This document shows, one piece after another, positions 52,049 through 60,218 of a stretch of 64,000 nt of DNA. Both the position numbers and the translations under genes were made by a program. The notes below the pieces were generated by a model. The model worked only from the letters and a program-made list of their open reading frames with translations, was not told the DNA's origin and made no database searches. The DNA is from Limimaricola sp964022235 (GTDB taxonomy: Bacteria; Pseudomonadota; Alphaproteobacteria; Rhodobacterales; Rhodobacteraceae): contig NZ_CAXHZL010000015.1 in the NCBI RefSeq assembly GCF_964022235.1, positions 1 to 64,000 on the forward strand, written 5' to 3'. The stretch's first letter is position 1. Each line of letters starts with the position of its first letter.

Positions 52049-54864
52049 TGCTGGGGCAGGCGCGCATGGAAGCCGGTCCCGGCGCACCGATGCAGGGCCT
52101 GCAACGGCTGACCAGCTCGGTGCAGGGCAAGCTTCTGGCATATCTGCTGCCGCTGGTCATGATCTCGACGATCATTGTCTTCGGCCTGTTCGAATGGAAT
52201 GCCCGCCGATCGGCTGAGGCGCAGCTCCACGTCAAGCTCGACAAGCTTGCGGAAATCCAGAGCGCAGTCGTGACAGAGGCGTTGTGGAACGTCGCCGATG
52301 AGCAAATTAAGCTGATCCTCGCTGCAGTGATGACCGACGAGGACGTTCTAGCGGTATCGGTTCTCGACGAGCGGGACCGGATCGTCGCCGCGCTCGGCGC
52401 GCCTGATGCCTTTGAGCGCAGCATCTTCACGGCCCGTCGCGATATCCTCTACGACGCGGGAGACCACGACCTGAGGATCGGGACGTTGCGGATCGCGCTC
52501 TCCGATGCGCGACTGACAGAATTGGCGCGCGAGCGTCTCACTCTCGCCCTGATCCTCGCGGGGATCCTGATGGCGGCCGTCGTGACCGCGACGCTCATTG
52601 CCAACAGCCGGATCATCGGAAGGCCGCTCTCGTTGCTCATGGCCTCGATCAACCGGGCCTTGTCCAGCGAGCCACGCCGCCGGGTCGACTGGGACAGCGG
52701 TGACGAGATCGGCCGCGTCGTAACGGCCTTCAACGAGATGCAGGCGCGGCAGGACGCCTATGAGACGGAGCTGCGCGCCACCAACGACGATCTGGAACGC
52801 CGGGTGGAAGAGCGCACTGCCGAGCTGGCAGGCGCCGAAGCCACTGCGCAGCAGGCTCGTGGCCAGCTCACCGATGCGATCGGCAGCATCTCGGAGGGCT
52901 TTGCCCTCTTCGACGAAGCCGATCGGCTGGTCGTCGCCAATCGCCGCTACCGCGAGATCATGCTGGGTGACGGCGAAAGCGAACTTCAGACCGGTCTGTC
53001 CTTCGAGGAGCTGCTGCGAAGATCGGCCCGGACGGGCGTCTTTCCGAATGCGCGTCAGGACCCGGAAGATTGGGTCCAGCGCCAGCTTTCTCGTCATCGC
53101 GGCCCCGGCGCGCCCTATGTACAGGAGCTGTCGGGCAATCGCTGGCTGCAGGTCAGCAACCGGCGTACGGCCGAGGGGGGGACGGTCGCCGTCCATTCCG
53201 ACATCACCGAAATCAAGCGCATCTCCGACGAGCTGAAACGCGCCAAGGAGGCCGCGGAGGCCGCCAATGAGGCCAAGAGTGCTTTCCTTGCCACCATGAG
53301 CCACGAGATCCGGACGCCGCTGAACGGCATCATCGGGATGAGCACGCTTCTCGCTGGCACCGATCTCGACGACGACCAACGTGACTTTAGCGAAACGATC
53401 GTCACTGCGGCGGACACGTTGCTGACCATCATCAGCGACATCCTCGATTTCTCTAAGGTCGAGGCCGGCGCACTCGAGTTGGAGCGGACGCCAATGGATC
53501 TCGGCGAAACGATCGAGGCGGCGGTGGAGATCGTCGCGTCCAAGGCCGCCGAGAAAGATATCGAGCTGGCCTGCCGGATCAACCCGGACGTGCCAGCCGG
53601 GATGATCGGCGATCCGGTCCGCCTCAAGCAGATCCTCATGAACCTACTCAACAACGCCGTGAAATTCACCGAGAAGGGCGAGGTCGTGCTGACGGTTTCC
53701 TCCATGATGCCCGATGCGAGCCAGACGCCGGGCGAGACCGCGCTCTTGATATTCGAGGTGCGCGACACCGGGATCGGCATTCCCGAGGGCCGGATGAACC
53801 GGCTCTTCAAGTCCTTCAGCCAGGTCGATGCCTCGACCACCAGACGCTATGGCGGTACCGGCCTCGGCCTCGTCATCACCAAGCGCCTGGTCGAGCTGAT
53901 GGGCGGCGAGATCAGGGTTGCGAGCGAGGTGGGTCGGGGCACGACATTCTCCTTCACCCTGCCAGGCGAAGTGGCCGCCATTCCGGACCGCGCCAGCCGC
54001 GAGAAACAACTGGGCGCGATCCGCGGCACCCGCATCCTCGTTGTCGACGACAACCGTACCAATCGTATCATCCTCTGCGAGAAGTTTCGTGCATGGAACC
54101 TGGTGCCCCAAGGCTGCGGCGATCCAGAAGAGGCGCTTGAGCTGCTGGTGAAAGGGAGTGAATTCGACATCGTCGTGGTCGACTACAAGATGCCGAACAT
54201 GAACGGCTTCGAGTTCACCAGCGCCGTGCGCGAGCGGCTGAAGGGTACGGCTCCACCCATGATCCTCTTCAGTTCGATCTCGCCGATGGAGGGCCGCTTT
54301 CGCGAAGCGGTGGCCGAAATGAATTACGCCGCGGCCCTGACCAAGCCGGCCAAGTCCGACCAGCTGCTTCACGCTCTGGTCCGAACCCTCGCTCCTGACG
54401 AGATGCTGAGCCCACGCGGCACCAGATCGGCGCAGGCCGAGAGTGTCATCAAGGACGATCTGCGGGTGCTGCTGGTCGACGACAATGCCATCAACCAGAA
54501 GGTCGGGCGCAAGATCCTCATGCGCCTCGGCTTCGAGCCGACCGTCGTCGGCAGCGGCGAGGAGGCGATCGATGCCTGCCGCGGCGACGCGTTCGACATC
54601 GTGCTGATGGATATCGAGATGCCGGAGATGGATGGGGTGACGGCGACGCGTAGGATCCGTGAGACATTGCCCGCAGGCGAGACCCCCTACATCGTCGCGC
54701 TTACCGCCAACGCGATGCATTCCGAGCGCGAAACCTACCTGCGCTCGGGCCTTGACGACTATCTCAGCAAGCCGATCGACGTGGAGGCGCTGAGCGCCAG
54801 CCTCTTTGCGGCCCGGCGGCTGCGCGAGACACGCCTCGGCGGTTTGGAGGCAGCGGACCGATGA
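52048..54864 (+). CDS. Hybrid sensor histidine kinase (PAS, HisKA, HATPase, two receivers)
   Basis: A 938-residue membrane kinase. TM1 (LLAYLLPLVMISTIIVFGLF, about 30-49) and TM2 (LTLALILAGILMAAVVTATL, about 178-197) enclose about 130 periplasmic residues; HAMP and coiled coil follow (RRVEERTAELAGAEA), then a PAS_7-type domain (DAIGSISEGFALFDEADRLV). The kinase core has His419 (ATMSHEIRTPLNGIIGM), the N-box QILMNLLNNAVKFTEKGEVV and TGLGLVITKRLVELMGG. Receiver 1 carries Asp712 (FDIVVVDYKMPNMNG) and receiver 2 Asp855 (FDIVLMDIEMPEMDG). It should send phosphate through the next gene's Hpt protein to the receiver of the REC-EamA protein. The ATG overlaps the SBP stop (TGATG) and its stop overlaps the Hpt start (ATGA). 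Confidence 0.93.
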   Translation: MLGQARMEAGPGAPMQGLQRLTSSVQGKLLAYLLPLVMISTIIVFGLFEWNARRSAEAQLHVKLDKLAEIQSAVVTEALWNVADEQIKLILAAVMTDEDVLAVSVLDERDRIVAALGAPDAFERSIFTARRDILYDAGDHDLRIGTLRIALSDARLTELARERLTLALILAGILMAAVVTATLIANSRIIGRPLSLLMASINRALSSEPRRRVDWDSGDEIGRVVTAFNEMQARQDAYETELRATNDDLERRVEERTAELAGAEATAQQARGQLTDAIGSISEGFALFDEADRLVVANRRYREIMLGDGESELQTGLSFEELLRRSARTGVFPNARQDPEDWVQRQLSRHRGPGAPYVQELSGNRWLQVSNRRTAEGGTVAVHSDITEIKRISDELKRAKEAAEAANEAKSAFLATMSHEIRTPLNGIIGMSTLLAGTDLDDDQRDFSETIVTAADTLLTIISDILDFSKVEAGALELERTPMDLGETIEAAVEIVASKAAEKDIELACRINPDVPAGMIGDPVRLKQILMNLLNNAVKFTEKGEVVLTVSSMMPDASQTPGETALLIFEVRDTGIGIPEGRMNRLFKSFSQVDASTTRRYGGTGLGLVITKRLVELMGGEIRVASEVGRGTTFSFTLPGEVAAIPDRASREKQLGAIRGTRILVVDDNRTNRIILCEKFRAWNLVPQGCGDPEEALELLVKGSEFDIVVVDYKMPNMNGFEFTSAVRERLKGTAPPMILFSSISPMEGRFREAVAEMNYAAALTKPAKSDQLLHALVRTLAPDEMLSPRGTRSAQAESVIKDDLRVLLVDDNAINQKVGRKILMRLGFEPTVVGSGEEAIDACRGDAFDIVLMDIEMPEMDGVTATRRIRETLPAGETPYIVALTANAMHSERETYLRSGLDDYLSKPIDVEALSASLFAARRLRETRLGGLEAADR

Positions 54865-55220
54865 GAGACGACGTGATCGATCCCTCTGCGTTGGAAAGAC
54901 TGCTGGCCGCGATCGGCGGCGACCCCGAGGATCTGGAGGAATTGCTGGGGGACTTCCAGCACGAAGGACCGCGAACCCTGTCGCAAATGCAAAGCGCCGC
55001 CCGCGCGGGCGACCGCGATGCGCTGCGCATCTCGGCTCACAGCCTGAAATCCAACGCGCGCGACTTCGGAGCCGTCGCGCTCGCCACCGCATGCGAAGGC
55101 ACGGAGCATGCCGCCATCACCGACGAGCTCGAGGCACTTCGGATGCGCGTCCACTTGATCGCCACCGAGCTGGACCGGGCTTGCGGCGCCCTTGCAAAGC
55201 TGGCGCAGCGCGATGGATGA
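54861..55220 (+). CDS. Histidine phosphotransfer (Hpt) protein
   Basis: A 119-residue four-helix phosphotransfer protein. The phospho-acceptor is His60 in LRISAHSLKSNARDFGAVAL, the AHxLKSNAxxxGA motif of Hpt domains; ERLLAAIGGDPEDLEELLGD forms the first helices. It overlaps the kinase by 4 bases and the REC-EamA gene by 8 bases, so all are translated together. It is the shuttle between the kinase receivers and the transporter-fused receiver(s). Confidence 0.92.
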   Translation: MRDDVIDPSALERLLAAIGGDPEDLEELLGDFQHEGPRTLSQMQSAARAGDRDALRISAHSLKSNARDFGAVALATACEGTEHAAITDELEALRMRVHLIATELDRACGALAKLAQRDG

Positions 55221-56745
55221 CGCCCCCCTTCACGCGTCCGAGGCAAAGGCGCCCCTAGCACTGATCCTCGTGGTCGATGACAACCCCATCAACCGCAAGA
55301 AGCTGCGCATTGCGGTGAACAATCTGGGGCACGATGCCGAGCTCGCCGTGGATGGCCGCGAAGCGCTCGAGATGTTGACGGAGCGGGATTTCGACGCGGT
55401 TCTGCTGGACATCGTGATGCCGGAAATGGACGGCTTCGACGTGCTTAGCCGGATGAAGGCGAACCCGTCGACGCGCGACGTGCCGGTCATTGTGGTTTCC
55501 GCCCTTGACGACGAAACCGAGAGTGTCGTGCGTGCCATCGAGCTGGGCGCCGAGGATTTCCTGCCCAAGAGCTTCGACCTGGTGATCCTGAAGGCGCGGC
55601 TCGAGGCATCGCTCTCTCGCAAGCGCTTCCGGGACCAGGAGAAGGAATACTTCGGCCGCATCGAACGGCTGACCGCGGCAGCCGAAAAGCTCGAACACGG
55701 GCGCTTCGACCCTGACAGCTTGGCGCTTGACGACCTGGTCCGACACAACGATCCGCTCGGGCGGCTCGCGGCTGTCTTCCGCGGCATGGCCAACGAGATC
55801 TACGAACGCGAGCTGAAGCTGCACCGGGCCATCGCAACGCTTCAGGGCGCCTTCCTCGTACTGGCCGTCGGCCTCGTCTGGGGCCTCACCCCCGCCCTAT
55901 CGCGCATGGCCGCTGGCCTGGGTTCGAACCCATTGGGGCTCGCTGTCTGGGTCAACGGCATCGCAGCACTGCTCTGCCTCGGCATTGCCTGCTATCGGCG
56001 GTGCCTGCCGCAGTTGAGCTGGAAGGAACTGCGCTTCTTCGTCTACTGGGCGGTCATCGCCGGTATACTGCAACGCATGACTACCTTCGTCGCTGCTGCC
56101 AATGTCGAGGCGGCGATGCTGTCGCTGATCGTGACGTTGCAAGGCTTCATCGTCTTTGCCGTCGCCGCTGTGACCGGCATGGAGAGGGCCAACGCGAAGC
56201 GCCTCATGGGTCTGCTGGTTGGTCTCAGTGGCGTCTCTCTGGTCCTTTTCACCCGCTTCGACGTCGCGGCTGGCGCGCAGAAAGCTTGGCTTATCTTCGC
56301 GATGCTCCTGCCGCTTCTCTTTGCCCTGGAGGCGCTGGTGCTCGCGGGCAAACGCCCCTCGCACGTGGACATCTTCGCCTCGGTCGGCTTGATGATGGGT
56401 CTCTCTGCCGCCTTCCTGGCCCCTGTCGCTTGGGCCACAGATAGCCTCCTGCCGCTCGGTCCGGACATCGGCCGGCTGGAGATGCTGGTCCTCCTGATGG
56501 GCCTCGTGGGCGCCTCCTCTTTGCTTCTAGCTTTCCACCTCGTGGCTACGGCCGGAGCGGTATTCTACAGCCAGAGCGCCTATGCCATGACCATCGCGGG
56601 CGTCGTCTGGGGCATGCTGCTGCTGGGCGAAGAGCTTTCGCCGCTGGCGTGGCTGGCCTTCGCGACCATCATTCTGGGCATGTATCTCGTGGAGCCCAAG
56701 CGCAACGACGAGGAACTGCTGATCAAGCGGTCCTTCGCCCAGTGA
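55213..56745 (+). CDS. Response-receiver fused to an EamA/DMT transporter (REC-EamA, copy 1)
   Basis: A 510-residue fusion in one frame. Residues about 15-135 are a complete receiver: acidic pair Asp22-Asp23 (LILVVDDNPINRKKL), phospho-acceptor Asp66 (AVLLDIVMPEMDG), Ser96 (VIVVSALDD) and Lys119 (DFLPKSFD). A linker of about 75 residues is helical and charged (FRDQEKEYFGRIERLTAAAE; LGRLAAVFRGMANEIYEREL). Residues about 210-495 hold ten hydrophobic segments in the EamA pattern (GAFLVLAVGLVWGLTPALSR at the start; VFYSQSAYAMTIAGVVWGML with LLGEELSPLAWLAFATIILG at the end). EamA proteins are drug/metabolite exporters. The receiver is on the cytoplasmic side and, if phosphorylated by the Hpt protein, could gate the transporter. 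ATG 55213 overlaps the Hpt gene. Confidence 0.9.
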   Translation: MDDAPLHASEAKAPLALILVVDDNPINRKKLRIAVNNLGHDAELAVDGREALEMLTERDFDAVLLDIVMPEMDGFDVLSRMKANPSTRDVPVIVVSALDDETESVVRAIELGAEDFLPKSFDLVILKARLEASLSRKRFRDQEKEYFGRIERLTAAAEKLEHGRFDPDSLALDDLVRHNDPLGRLAAVFRGMANEIYERELKLHRAIATLQGAFLVLAVGLVWGLTPALSRMAAGLGSNPLGLAVWVNGIAALLCLGIACYRRCLPQLSWKELRFFVYWAVIAGILQRMTTFVAAANVEAAMLSLIVTLQGFIVFAVAAVTGMERANAKRLMGLLVGLSGVSLVLFTRFDVAAGAQKAWLIFAMLLPLLFALEALVLAGKRPSHVDIFASVGLMMGLSAAFLAPVAWATDSLLPLGPDIGRLEMLVLLMGLVGASSLLLAFHLVATAGAVFYSQSAYAMTIAGVVWGMLLLGEELSPLAWLAFATIILGMYLVEPKRNDEELLIKRSFAQ

Positions 56746-58309
56746 CCTCGCCCGCAGGATCCGCATCCATGCGATGCGCGATCGGGATGGTGACCGAAAA
56801 TTCCTTACCGGCCTGACGCGGCTGCACCAGGAAAAAGCCCAAGATCACCATGCCGAGCGCCCCCCAAGCCAGCATGGGCAATTGCTCGCCCAACAGGATC
56901 ATTCCCCACGCAATGCCTGCCAGGGTCTGAACATAAGCCACCTGACCCGCGAAAACCGCCCCAGCCCGCGCCACGATCTCCAGCGACACCGCGACCGCCA
57001 GTCCGATGGCGAGGCCAAAGGCGATGAGCACCATGCCAAGCTGCGGACCGGCGTCCGAGGGGAATACCGGCTCACCGGATGCAAGCCCTATGACAACGAG
57101 AAGGCCGGCGGCGAGGATCATCATCAGTCCTGCCGCGGCATAGGGGTCGAGGTCCCTCGGCCGCCAGGCCATCACCAGCGTATGGACCGCTAGTATCGCC
57201 GGCAGGCCCAGCGTCGCCAGCGTCCAGCCGAACCCCGCCTCCGTCTCCATGGACCCCTGCGCGACCAGCACCGCTCCCACCGCCGCCAACCCCAGCCCCA
57301 GACCCAGCACCCTACGCCCGCTCGGCCGCTCCAGTGACAACAGCGCCGCAAGCCCGAAGACCATGAAGGATCGGGATGAGGACACGAGGGCGATCGTCGT
57401 CGCCTCCACCTGCGATGCCACCACGTTCAGCCAGACCCGGTAGAGGCATCCGAAGACCACCGCCGCAACCAAGCAGAAACTCAGGTTCCGGGCGCACAAC
57501 TTCGGCACTCTCCCCCGCCAGACCGCGACAGCGAAGCATCCCAGCGCCCCGACAAGGTTGGTCGCGACAGACACTTCGATCGCGCCGCCGCCCAGCTCCG
57601 CAGCAATTCGGCCCAGCGCCGGGGCACCGCCGATCAGCCCGCCCGCGACGATCAGCATGATCACGCCCCAGAGCGTCTTTGCACGCATGTCGCTGCGCTG
57701 CTCGCGCGCATAAAAGACCTCGGTCAGCTGCCCCAGCACCGCTGCCAGCCGGCCCAGCGCGTCGTGTCGCGCAGCCACATGGCCGATCTCGAGCTCCGCC
57801 GGACGGAACGGCCCGGCCTCGATCACCTTCGCGGCCCGGGTCAGGGCTTCGACGTCGCGCAGGTAGTCAAGCTCTCGGTCACGGAAGCGCTTCTTGGTCA
57901 GGGTCGAGCCGAGACGGGCTCGCAGGACCGTCAGATCGTAGCCCTTGGGCAGGAAATCCTCCGCCCCGAGATCGAGCGCCTGCGCGACGCTCTCGGCCTC
58001 CTCCTCGAGCGCCGAGACGACGATCACTGGAATGTCCCGCAGCCTGCCCTGTAGCCCGAGCTGGCGCAGCACCTCGAACCCATCCATGCCGGGCATGACG
58101 ATGTCGAGGAAGACCACGTCGATGCCGTCGTCACTCAACCGCTTCAGCGCCTGCGAACCACCTCGTGCTATCTCCACCCCGTGGCCGAGCGCCGCGATCG
58201 TCATGGCAAGCTTGCGTGCGCTCAGCGGATCGTCATCTACTACCAGAACGGAAGCCCTGAAGACCTGTGAAGGACATTCCACCTCGACCCCCGCAACTCG
58301 CACCTGCAA
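56723..58309 (-). CDS. Response-receiver fused to an EamA/DMT transporter (REC-EamA, copy 2)
   Basis: A 528-residue protein with the same layout as copy 1, on the opposite strand. Receiver: SVLVVDDDPLSARKLAMTIA, Asp69 in VVFLDIVMPGMDG, Ser99 region VIVVSALEEE and Lys122 in EDFLPKGYD. Helical linker: KKRFRDRELDYLRDVEALTR, LGRLAAVLGQLTEVFYAREQ. Membrane part from about residue 212 (LWGVIMLIVAGGLIGGAPAL; GAVFAGQVAYVQTLAGIAWG, MILLGEQLPMLAWGALGMVI). The receivers are clearly similar (SALxxExESV, LGAEDFLPK), the transporters less so, suggesting divergence of function after duplication. The start is TTG 58309 as the frame stands; GTG 58303 is possible. Its 3' end overlaps that of copy 1 by 23 bases. 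Confidence 0.88.
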   Translation of the reverse strand: MQVRVAGVEVECPSQVFRASVLVVDDDPLSARKLAMTIAALGHGVEIARGGSQALKRLSDDGIDVVFLDIVMPGMDGFEVLRQLGLQGRLRDIPVIVVSALEEEAESVAQALDLGAEDFLPKGYDLTVLRARLGSTLTKKRFRDRELDYLRDVEALTRAAKVIEAGPFRPAELEIGHVAARHDALGRLAAVLGQLTEVFYAREQRSDMRAKTLWGVIMLIVAGGLIGGAPALGRIAAELGGGAIEVSVATNLVGALGCFAVAVWRGRVPKLCARNLSFCLVAAVVFGCLYRVWLNVVASQVEATTIALVSSSRSFMVFGLAALLSLERPSGRRVLGLGLGLAAVGAVLVAQGSMETEAGFGWTLATLGLPAILAVHTLVMAWRPRDLDPYAAAGLMMILAAGLLVVIGLASGEPVFPSDAGPQLGMVLIAFGLAIGLAVAVSLEIVARAGAVFAGQVAYVQTLAGIAWGMILLGEQLPMLAWGALGMVILGFFLVQPRQAGKEFSVTIPIAHRMDADPAGEVTGRRTA

Positions 58310-58650
58310 CCCAAGCGATCATAGCAGAGAATGCCGAAACTTACCTAAGGGAATGAGGCCACCATATTCCGACCTCTAGATTGTCAGCCCCGGAATGAGG
58401 TGGCGCGGATACCGGGAAAGCGTCGCTTTCATGACCCGACCCTTACCGTTTGGCCTGTTATCTCCGGGGACGGGATCGCGGGTTTCTCCGATGAAGTGCA
58501 GGAACCCAATGCCGGTCAGCGCCCCTCCTCCAGTTGAACCTGCGCGGCGCGATTCTTGGGGGCGGGCCCCCATGGTCTGCCCCCGATGAAGGGCTCCGCC
58601 CATCGGAGTAGACTTGTTCCGTCGCGGGTATCACATTGGTTCTGAATTGC
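58310..58650. repeat. Intergenic region with dispersed 27-bp repeat at 58519-58545
   Basis: 58519-58545 repeats the 27 bases at 50854-50880 in the same orientation with two differences (both contain CCTCxTCCAGTTGAACCxG). Flanking sequence is not otherwise shared. A GC-rich hairpin (GGGGGCGGGCCCCC, 58559-58572) follows. An open minus-strand frame 58376-58603 (GALTGIGFLHFIGETRDPVP, MKATLSRYPRHLIPGL) reads smoothly but has no clear start or relatives that I can name; it may be part of the repeat element. Confidence 0.6.
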
Positions 58651-59083
58651 GTGACCATATCGGATCTGCGGCACCTCGTGATTTCGAACCGGGACTTGCT
58701 GTGGGCGATCGCAATCTTTCTGGCTGTCGCGCCGGGTCTTTACTGAGAGGAAATCGCGCTGCGCTTTGCCGTCGCCAGTGGCGTGTTCCCCTTAGGATTG
58801 GTCTTTGGCTGGCTGGGTTGATCGGCGCGGGTGATATTAAACTGATGGCAGCACTGCTATTGCTGACTCGCTCTGTGTCGCTGCCAGATTTCCAATGCCC
58901 TTCGCGGCCATGACCTTGATCAGCGTGATCGCTATCACCGCGCTTCGTTGCGCCCAAATCCCCGGCCTCACGACTTGGCGATCGGTTCAGATCGCCCACG
59001 CCCTGCCACTCGGCGTGTCCATCTCCTCGTCGGGCCTGATCACGGGTGTCGACATGACGGTTGCGAGCCTGGTCTTTGTCTGA
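58651..59083 (+). pseudogene. Type IV prepilin peptidase (A24/CpaA-like) pseudogene
   Basis: Joined frames give ISDLRHLVISNRDLLWAIAI with FLAVAPGLY, a TGA, EEIALRFAVASGVFPLGLVF, then a frameshift into LAGLIGAGDIKLMAALLLLT, and a second shift into FAAMTLISVIAITALRCAQI and ALPLGVSISSSGLI (stop 59083). The first aspartate motif (SDLRxxxISN) and GxGDxKLxAA with the second catalytic Asp are both kept, as in CpaA/TadV peptidases. One in-frame stop and two frameshifts make it non-functional. No other pilus gene is in the window. Confidence 0.72.
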
Positions 59084-59647
59084 CCATATCTTTTGTAGGC
59101 GCGACCTGGCAAAGGAAGCATGAGAAGGCTTCCATGGAAGGCTACGTGGTAGTCAAGACCCTTCGGGATGAACGGGAAGAACGCGAGGTCCGGTTTCGCC
59201 AGATGGACGACGCTTCCCCTCAGCAGGCCGAGCACGGGGTTAGCCGATCTGTTGCAGTGGCAGCAAGGTCCCGAGCCCCCCAACTCGCAACGAATTCGGC
59301 GAGCCTGCCTCGATGCCGAGTGCTGCGCACGGCAGAAATGCTACGAGATGGAGGCTGCGTCGTGTACTGTGGATTTGGTTACTCGAGCCTGCCACCACTG
59401 AAATCTAGGTATATTTTCAGCAGGTTATAGATTCGAATTTCGTTGGCTCGGGTCTGGATGCGGGAGCAGGATGTCAACAATGGTTGCACGTAGATGCATA
59501 AGACACGCTGCCGATTTCAAAGCCCCAGAAGCGAGCGCCGCCGCAGGCCTCCTTGGCGACAACACCGGCAACACTTGGCTAAAAAAAGACTGGAAAGGCC
59601 GGGCGTGGAGAAGAGGCGAAACCGGTGCCTCCGAAGGCGTCGGGCGA
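59084..59647. other. 560-base region without a gene; tRNA-Met-like 18-mer at 59455-59472
   Basis: I find no supported gene. The DNA from 59380 to 59600 has lower GC than its surroundings. TGGATGCGGGAGCAGGAT at 59455-59472 differs by one base from 42332-42349 and resembles the complement of a tRNA-Met 3' end. It is followed by TCAACAATGGTTGCACG. This may be the right edge of the accessory segment that starts near 42.3 kb. Confidence 0.4.
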
Positions 59648-60162
59648 TCACTCGCCGTAGGGTACCCAGATATTCTTGATCTGCGTGGCGCGGTGCAGGA
59701 AGCCGCGGCCCTGGCCCTCCTTGGCCAGCCAGTCGCGCGCAGCCCCGTCCTCGACCCAGGATTGCTTGAGGTTGCCCGCCGAGGCCTCCTCGATCATCCG
59801 GCCGCCGTCCTTGGTGCCGAAGTACCAGATGCCTGCCACGTCGTCGTGCTCGGCCAGCGTCTTGGCCATCGCGTCACGCTCGCCCGCGATGATGTTGACG
59901 ACCCCGCCCGGCAGGTCCGAGGTGTCGAACACCTGATAGAGATCGGTCGCGGCCAGCGGATGGGTCTGGCTCGGGATCGCGACCACCGCGTTTCCCATCG
60001 CAATCGCGGGCAGCACGAGACTGACGAAGCCCAAAAGCGGCTGCGCGGTCGGGCAGGCGATGCCCAAGACGCCCAAAGGCTCGTGCATGGCGAGCGTGGT
60101 TCGAAAGGCTCTCGAGGGGCGACGATTGCACCGGAACTCCTTGGGGGACCATGACCGTCATC
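59648..60162 (-). pseudogene. Aldehyde dehydrogenase remnant
   Basis: An initiation region (AGGAGAAGACG, ATG 60162, TVMVPQGVPVQSS) leads after a frameshift or deletion into RAFRTTLAMHEPLGVLGIAC, PTAQPLLGFVSLVLPAIAMG, then PSQTHPLAATDLYQVFDTSD, LPGGVVNIIAGERDAMAKTL and AEHDDVAGIWYFGTKDGG, ending ATQIKNIWVPYGE at 59648. This is the C-terminal third of a DeoC-associated type aldehyde dehydrogenase; the catalytic cysteine domain is missing. It lies 57 bases after the BtpA-family gene, so it may be a dead last member of that operon. Confidence 0.75.
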
Positions 60163-60218
60163 GTCTTCTCCTCTTGATGGTTCATCGGGGTAAAGCGCTG
60201 GCCGGCATGCCTGGCCCG

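Noticed and set aside
55213..56745. That REC and EamA are two genes joined by an annotation or sequencing error
   Set aside because: The frame is continuous, the linker is helical and conserved, and an independent paralogue on the other strand has the same architecture.
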